Below the pieces are notes generated by a model. The model ran no database searches and was not told the DNA's origin. It was given only the letters and a program-made list of their open reading frames with translations. Source: Antrihabitans stalactiti (GTDB lineage: Bacteria > Actinomycetota > Actinomycetes > Mycobacteriales > Mycobacteriaceae). Taken from it: a stretch of 64,000 nucleotides of DNA. The stretch spans positions 62,001 through 126,000 of the forward strand of contig NZ_VCQU01000008.1 of the NCBI RefSeq assembly GCF_012932915.1, written 5' to 3'. Position 1 is the stretch's first letter, and each line of letters opens with the position of its first letter. The position numbers and the translations under genes are program-made. Positions 61,201 to 64,000 of this stretch are shown piece after piece.

Positions 61201-64000
61201 GCCGAAATGGCCGAACGGTTCGATGTCACACCGGATTCGCGGACGCTGCACTTCTCGTCGCCTAGTTTCGACGCGTCGGTTCTCGAACTGCTGATGGCAT
61301 TCGGCGCGGGTGCCGGCATGGTGATCGCGCCGCCGACGATCTTCGGCGGCGACGAACTCGCGCGGTTGCTTGCGGACGAAAACGTCACCCACGCCTTCAT
61401 CACGCCCGCCGCGCTCGCGTCGGTCGATCCGGCTGCTCTGGGTCAGGTCCGTTGCGTCGCAACGGGTGGCGACGCCTGCTCACCCGAACTGGTCGCGCAA
61501 TGGGCCCCGGGTCGGCGGATGTTCAACGCCTACGGTCCGACCGAAGCGACAGTTGTCGCGAGCATGAGCGATGCGATGGTTCCCGGTGTGCCGGTGACGA
61601 TCGGTCGCCCGACGCGCGGTGTCGGTTCGCTGGTCCTCGACGGCCGGATGCATCCGGTTCCGGTCGGCGTCGCTGGCGAGTTGTACATCACGGGTACCGG
61701 ATTGGCACGCGGCTATCATCGCCGTCCCGCAGTCACCGGCTCGCGCTTCGTCGCGAACCCGTTCGGCAACGCGGGCGAACGCATGTACCGCACCGGTGAC
61801 GTTGTCCGTTGGAACGCCGAAGGCGAGCTGGAGTACCTGGGCCGCAGCGACTTCCAGGTGAAGGTCCGTGGTTTCCGGATCGAGCTCGGCGAGATCGAGT
61901 CCGCGCTCATGCAATTCGACGGCATCGAACGCGCCGTCGTCGCCGCACGCAAGGACGGCGCGACCGCAGAGCGGCTCGTCGGCTACGTCGTACCCGGCGA
62001 AGGCGAACACCTCGACACGAGCGCGGTCTTGCGTTTCGTGGGCACGCTCCTCGCACCACACATGGTGCCGTCGGCACTCGTCGTCCTCGACGAACTTCCG
62101 CTTACTCCAGCCGGCAAGCTCGACCGGAAGGCGTTGCCTGCACCGGACTTCCAGGTGCTGGCCGGAACCGGCCGCAAGCCGGTCACCGAAACCGAGATCG
62201 TGCTCGCGAAGCTGTTCGCCGAGGTACTCGGACTGGATTCGCAAACCGAGGTCGGCGTCGACGATTCATTCTTCGGCCTCGGCGGCGACAGCATCATGTC
62301 GATCCAGCTGGTGTCGCGGGCGAAGATCGCAGGCCTGTTCCTCACGCCGCGGGATGTGTTCGAGCGCAAGACGGTCGGCGGATTGGCCGAGGTAGCGACG
62401 CCGATCGCTGCCGACGCCGCAGTCGTCCTCGCAGAGCTGCCGGGCGGCGGGGTCGGCGAGGTCCCGCTGACGCCGGTCGTCACATGGATGCTCGAGCGCA
62501 CGGAACACTACGGTCGATTTGCGCAGGCAGCGGCTCTGACGCTGCCCGCCGAGGTCGACGAAGCGGGGTTGACCGCAGCAGTGCAGGCAGTCCTGGATCG
62601 CCACGACATGCTCCGCGCGACGCTCACGTCAAGCGCGTTCGAGGTCGGCGCTGTCGGTTCGGTCCGTGCGGCCGACACGATTCGGACCGTTGCGGTCGAC
62701 GCCGAGCCGGGCACCCCCGAATTCGCTTCGCTAGCAACGCAACAGCTCGACGCAGCGCACGACCGCCTCGATCCGCACAGCGGCGTGATGGTCGCGCTCG
62801 TCTGGCTGCGGGCACCGTCCGGTGCCTCGCGTCTGCTGATGGTCGTGCACCACATGGTCATCGACGGCGTGTCGTGGCGCGTCATCGTGCCAGACCTCGC
62901 AATCGCCTGGGCACAGCACAATGCAGGCGGGGAGCCGCATCTCGCACCCGTGGGCACGTCGATGCGCCGGTGGTCGCACAGCTTGGTCGAGGCCGCCGCA
63001 GAGCGTCGCGGTGAACTCGATTTCTGGACCGGCACACTCGCAGGTACGGACCCGCTCATCGGTTCCCGCGCACTGGATTCCAGCGTCGACGTCGCCGCAA
63101 CGACCGCGAAGGTCAGTGTCGAGCTGAGCCCCGAGGTCACCGACATCCTGCTCACCACGGTGCCAGAGGTGTTCCACGGCAGCGTGAACGACGGACTGCT
63201 GGCGGCACTCGGTCTCGCCCTTGCCAAATGGCGTGGTGGGTCGTCTGCATTGGTCAACCTCGAAGGGCACGGTCGCGAAGATCATGTCGTTCCCGGTGCG
63301 GACCTCAGCCGCACAGTCGGCTGGTTCACGTCGATCCATCCAGTTCGGTTGAACCTCAGCGGTGTCGACATCGCCGACGCCTTTGCCGGTGGCCCGGCTG
63401 CCGGCTCGGCCGTCAAGGCCGTCAAGGAACAGCTGCTTGCGGTGCCCGACCACGGCGTCGGCTTCGGCATGCTTCGCTACCTCGACGCCGAAACCCGCAG
63501 TGCACTCAGCGAACTCGCGACGCCACAGGTCAGCTTCAACTACCTCGGTCGGTATGCGAACGCAGAGACCGACGGAGCGTGGCTGCCAGACGACTCGATC
63601 GATCTGCACGTCGCAGGCGACGCCGACATGCCGGTGGCGAACGTCCTCGACATCAACGCTGTGACCACAGAGACCGCAGCAGGTGCACAGCTCACGGCAA
63701 CCTGGACCTACCCGACCGGCGTGCTGTCGGCCGAGCAGGTCGACGCCGTCGCAGCATTGTGGTGCGAGGCGCTCACCGCAATTGCAGAGCACGCCACCGC
63801 ATCCGGAGCAGGCGGCCACACGCCGTCCGACTTCGCGCTCGTACCCGTCGGACAGGTCGGCATCGATCGCCTGGAGGCGACGTACCCCGCGCTCAGCGAT
63901 CTGTGGCCGCTGTCGCCGCTGCAGTCCGGTCTGCTGTTCCACGCGCTGCTCGCGACGGAATCCATCGACTCCTACACGGTTCAACTGACGATCGAACTCG
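52234..64000 (+). CDS. Large non-ribosomal peptide synthetase (5' part; C-C*-A-T-C-A-T-C-A-T-E-C...)
   Basis: The frame has no stop from GTG 52234 to the window end (3922 codons). GTG 52234 is the first possible start after the in-frame stop at 52081; GGAG lies four bases before it. Domains: condensation C1 at about 20-445 (HHVALDG at 153); a half condensation domain at about 456-689 without HHxxxDG and with a degraded VGMFVNT region; adenylation A1 705-1196 (YVIYTSGSTG at 860); carrier T1 with S1245; C 1297-1739 (HHIAADG at 1430); A2 to about 2253 (core at 1906); T2 S2299; C 2352-2796 (HHISADG at 2482); A3 2817-3305 (core at 2964); T3 S3353 in GGDSI; epimerisation domain 3407-3852 (HHMVIDGVSW at 3539, NLEGHGRE, VGWFTSIHPV); then a new C domain from about 3866. 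A2 specificity residues read DVWHFSLVD(K), the serine code; A1 reads DALFVGAVV(K) and A3 DALFAGAVV(K), which I cannot assign. Residue 3 should be D-configured. Product unknown; a serine-containing lipopeptide or siderophore is possible. Confidence 0.95.
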   Translation, partial: MGSLSPDRFEGSDTDAAGIPEGAFALSASQRAVWFAQQLTPDTPIVIAQYVELQGDLQIDLLRRVAVEAGEDFQSPFLQLIEINGEPYQFIDPSLDRSIPVVDFGSEADPAAAALEWMNADIAKPITLAGHRLVEMYILRLAEQHHLWYSRIHHVALDGYGAMTMVNRIAALYTAALDGTDAGPNTAVDLRTLSTADLDYRSSSRFVDDGKYWAERTPAQGSGSTLSHTIGRVAARSKLESAPLPAEVMERLNEADQRSRGAAPASLIAAFATYLSRMTGQEDVLVQMPVSGRRTMQLRKSGGMFVNVAPLRISVRADDTIADLVGRVQLELMGALRHQSYSLEDIRRDAGGDSRRFDAPMVNVMLFRQALQLGPIVGEFHIITSGPVEDLLVNIYQSGTPAKTFVDFRSNPNRYGDAELHEHHRRFVELIDDFAKADQHDLVSSVHAESAHAGAELARLAQQLEFWRTELDGAPAILDLPCIRPRPAHGSGRLDKVDVQLRADVHSKLVELAEGIGSDVFTLIHAALAVLLCRLGDTDDVVIGTPVGTGADVNFVSLRSRIDLSQSFHDVYADVHERDGAAYRNAEIPLRRLVAELDLPRPADNEPPFQILLEREPAEEFGTAVDLRVTVWEDLGAGTAAEGIYTRVAFATDLFESATVDGYATRLRRLLEAVAADPTMPVGDVDILDTTEHVALVPRLGRLGAVPQTLPEILTAAAADPKRTALVFGDRELTYGELDARSNQLARLLIGRGVGPESVVALALPRSIESVLAVWAVAKTGAAFVPVDPKYPADRIEHMLTDSGAVLGITTTEFAGVLLDTVDWLVVDDEKTTRKMATSFTAPIADAERTASLRIEHPAYVIYTSGSTGVPKGVVVSHSGLANLAQEERDRYGVTSESRTLHFSSPSFDASILELMLAVGAGATMVIAPTTVFGGAELANLLATQHVTHAFVTPAALASVDPAGLDELECVVTGGEACSPELVQTWAPGRTMFNAYGPTETTVVAALSSALQPGAGAPIGVPPMGYGAIVLDRRLQPVPAGVPGELYVTGEGLARGYRNRAGLSAQRFIASAFGPAGTRMYRTGDVVRWNESGELEYLGRSDQQVKIRGFRIELGEIDATLLAHPDVAFAITFGHTRESGETVLVSYARSTNAGLTTQDLIDHAAKSLPAHMVPAALVLLDEIPLTGAGKLDRKALPAPNFDRRTSGYQAPVTAAEIAIAEVFAAVLNADQVGVDDSFFDLGGNSLVATRVTARVNAALGAEIGVLDLFEAPTVRTLAARVTSRGPRASARPQLVPRQRPTAVPISLAQQRLWFINQLESESAAYNIPVAVRLRGELDLAALTDAVRDVVERHESLRTVFPDSDHGPLQVVLPVGDALPDLTPIDIDESELDARLAEIARSGFAVTTESPLKTALLRIDSSEHVLALVVHHIAADGYSMVPLARDVMSAYAARATGQAPSWAPLTVQYADYAMWQRDLLGSATDDSSLLSQQVSYWQSALAGLPELLELPTDRPRPARQTMRGGVETFSIDADLHRKLVDVAARHDASLFMVLHAALAAMLSRLSGAQDIAIGTPVAGRGDAALDDMVGMFVNTVVLRTKTAPTTPFAQLVADARATDLAAFGNAEVPFDRLVEALAVPRSASFSPLFQVLLVLRNFAQATLQLPGLQVDVSPLSSGAAKFDLELGISETIDGGLAAEFTYAAELFDPATVASFATRFVRLLDEIADDTTVAIGDIDLLGDDERTVVLDRWNSTEHAVPDCTLVDLFDAQVAKTPDAVALVFDGQELTYAEFDARANQLARHLMSIGVGPEQFVGLAMRRSFDLLVGMYAIVKAGGAYVPIDPDHPAARNAYVLDSARPVCVLTTTRDREALDTSVPVLEIDALDLSGNDSAPVTGVALRPSNTAYVIYTSGSTGRPKGVAVTHSGIVNRLLWMQGQYNIDGSDVVLQKTPATFDVSVWEFFWPLQTGARLVIAAPDGHRDPVYLSQLIADQQVTVLHFVPSMLSAFTAGAVAQQCDSLRLVFCSGEALPPATAAALREISGAALHNLYGPTEASVDVTYWECTAADHTVVPIGAPVWNTQLYVLDERLRPVPVGVAGELYLAGTQLARGYVGRAALTADRFVASPFAPEARMYRTGDLVRWMASGNLEYIGRTDFQVKVRGLRIELPEIELALLAEPTVAQSVVVVHNDPATGPALVGYVVPQVNATVDTAALKAAVATTLPAYMVPAQLIVLDAFPLNASGKLDRKALPAPVFEATATEFVAAQSGAEEVLVAIFADLLGTDRVGIHDDFFALGGNSLVATRLAARAAAALGAQVSVRDVFDAPTVAGLAGRISSATASGRPVLRATTRPNPVPVSFAQRRMWFINQYDTSSAAYNVAIAVRLGGNLDHTALEAAISDVLERHESLRTKFPMVGNEPTQQVVPTHEVLRNLSSNPVADADLHNTIARVAATGFDVASEVPTRLVLLEAGPTEHVLVVVVHHISADGFSMGPLVRDVMVAYSSRVAQLEPQWAPLEVQYADFAAWQRELLGSENDPESLASKQLDFWRGALAGAPDLLQLPLDRPRPTRRDARGSKVTFEIDAELHRKVVHLARAHSSSVFMTMHAALAVLLGRLGDTDDVLIGTPIAGRGDRAVDDLVGMFVNTLVLRTEVMGAASFADLLAQVRETDLRAYAHADVPFERLVELLNPERSTAYSPLFQVMLEFQDIARPSLELPGLTATPFDLESGIANFDLQLTLGEDFDETGAPAGVSASFTYATDIFDATTVETFAARFVRILDAVSNDARHAVGDIDILDQRESASLTPVLGDLDTTPLTLPELLARAVAVDPESMALSFEGRAVSYRELDERSNQLARILIGRGVGPEMFVSVAMSRSIESVVSVWAIAKAGAAFLPVDPSYPADRIEYMLSDSGAALGLTVSEKLGRLPETTPWLVVDVATPDASSAPIDADELRAPLRLGDPAYLIYTSGSTGKPKGVVVTHYGLANFAAEMAERFDVTPDSRTLHFSSPSFDASVLELLMAFGAGAGMVIAPPTIFGGDELARLLADENVTHAFITPAALASVDPAALGQVRCVATGGDACSPELVAQWAPGRRMFNAYGPTEATVVASMSDAMVPGVPVTIGRPTRGVGSLVLDGRMHPVPVGVAGELYITGTGLARGYHRRPAVTGSRFVANPFGNAGERMYRTGDVVRWNAEGELEYLGRSDFQVKVRGFRIELGEIESALMQFDGIERAVVAARKDGATAERLVGYVVPGEGEHLDTSAVLRFVGTLLAPHMVPSALVVLDELPLTPAGKLDRKALPAPDFQVLAGTGRKPVTETEIVLAKLFAEVLGLDSQTEVGVDDSFFGLGGDSIMSIQLVSRAKIAGLFLTPRDVFERKTVGGLAEVATPIAADAAVVLAELPGGGVGEVPLTPVVTWMLERTEHYGRFAQAAALTLPAEVDEAGLTAAVQAVLDRHDMLRATLTSSAFEVGAVGSVRAADTIRTVAVDAEPGTPEFASLATQQLDAAHDRLDPHSGVMVALVWLRAPSGASRLLMVVHHMVIDGVSWRVIVPDLAIAWAQHNAGGEPHLAPVGTSMRRWSHSLVEAAAERRGELDFWTGTLAGTDPLIGSRALDSSVDVAATTAKVSVELSPEVTDILLTTVPEVFHGSVNDGLLAALGLALAKWRGGSSALVNLEGHGREDHVVPGADLSRTVGWFTSIHPVRLNLSGVDIADAFAGGPAAGSAVKAVKEQLLAVPDHGVGFGMLRYLDAETRSALSELATPQVSFNYLGRYANAETDGAWLPDDSIDLHVAGDADMPVANVLDINAVTTETAAGAQLTATWTYPTGVLSAEQVDAVAALWCEALTAIAEHATASGAGGHTPSDFALVPVGQVGIDRLEATYPALSDLWPLSPLQSGLLFHALLATESIDSYTVQLTIEL

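Noticed and set aside
52312-63984. Many long minus-strand frames opposite the NRPS
   Set aside because: They come from the codon bias of a high-GC gene; the plus frame is open for 3922 codons with a complete set of NRPS motifs.
1-64000. tRNA, rRNA or known riboswitch genes
   Set aside because: No cloverleaf, rRNA segment or recognisable riboswitch core was seen when reading the intergenic regions by eye; a covariance-model scan would be needed to exclude them.

Overview
The window is high-GC actinobacterial chromosome from the Mycobacteriales. Nocardiaceae, most likely Rhodococcus or a close relative, is the best guess. Many genes match Mycobacterium tuberculosis H37Rv genes in content and often in order: pimE-phhB-mutT2 (Rv1159-Rv1160), typA-lpqW-mshB-Rv1171 (Rv1165-Rv1171), fbiC-fdxC-dapC (Rv1173-Rv1178), rocA-pruB-fadD36 (Rv1187-Rv1193) and dapD-dapE-LOG-fadD6-folP2-gpgS (Rv1201c-Rv1208). 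Mycothiol, coenzyme F420, PIM/lipomannan and methylglucose lipopolysaccharide genes all fit a mycolic-acid actinomycete. GTG and TTG starts, 4-base start/stop overlaps and candidate leaderless promoters (TANNNT about 5-7 nt before the start codon) are frequent.

Layout. 1-6 kb: end of a CHAP-like protein, DUF3052 protein, membrane acyltransferase, a tandemly duplicated protein of unknown function, a Tat-exported Rv2525c homologue behind a terminator-like hairpin, and a minus-strand group with a protein made of nine-residue Ser/Gly/Ile/Leu repeats. 6-14 kb: pimE, phhB, mutT2, a small Cys-rich protein, typA, lpqW, mshB, a 52-residue ORF, an Rv1171-like membrane protein and udgB. 14-22 kb: GH38 alpha-mannosidase, two PH-domain membrane proteins, a TetR regulator diverging from an MpaB-family oxygenase, and a stand-alone LigD-type polymerase domain. 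22-35 kb: fbiC, ferredoxin, dapC, a fatty acid desaturase, ligB, vapBC, proline catabolism (rocA-pruB), fadD36 and two F420/flavin split-barrel proteins. 35-43 kb: echA12 and a SnoaL-like gene diverging from a KstR-type operator, GH15 trehalase, an AbiEi-like protein flanked by palindromic repeats, and a ppgK-zwf-gnd operon. 43-52 kb: dapD, a secreted beta-propeller, dapE, two LOG-family proteins, fadD6, folP2 and gpgS. 52-64 kb: the first 3.9 thousand residues of a large non-ribosomal peptide synthetase, cut by the window end.

How the genes work together. DapC, DapD and DapE are three steps of the succinylase route to meso-diaminopimelate and lysine. PimE and LpqW act at the PIM branch point of cell-envelope glycolipids. 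MshB makes mycothiol. FbiC makes the F420 chromophore, and two candidate F420-binding proteins lie 10 kb away. PpgK, Zwf and Gnd form a continuous path from polyphosphate plus glucose to ribulose-5-phosphate and NADPH. RocA and PruB oxidise proline to glutamate. UdgB, MutT2, LigB and the polymerase-domain protein are DNA-maintenance enzymes scattered through the first half.

The least conventional elements are the NRPS (a full condensation domain followed by a degenerate half condensation domain, then Ser-coding module 2 and two near-identical flanking A-domain codes), the nine-residue-repeat protein, a perfect hairpin that encloses the trehalase start codon, a KstR box overlapping two divergent leaderless promoters, and two families of intergenic palindromic repeats.
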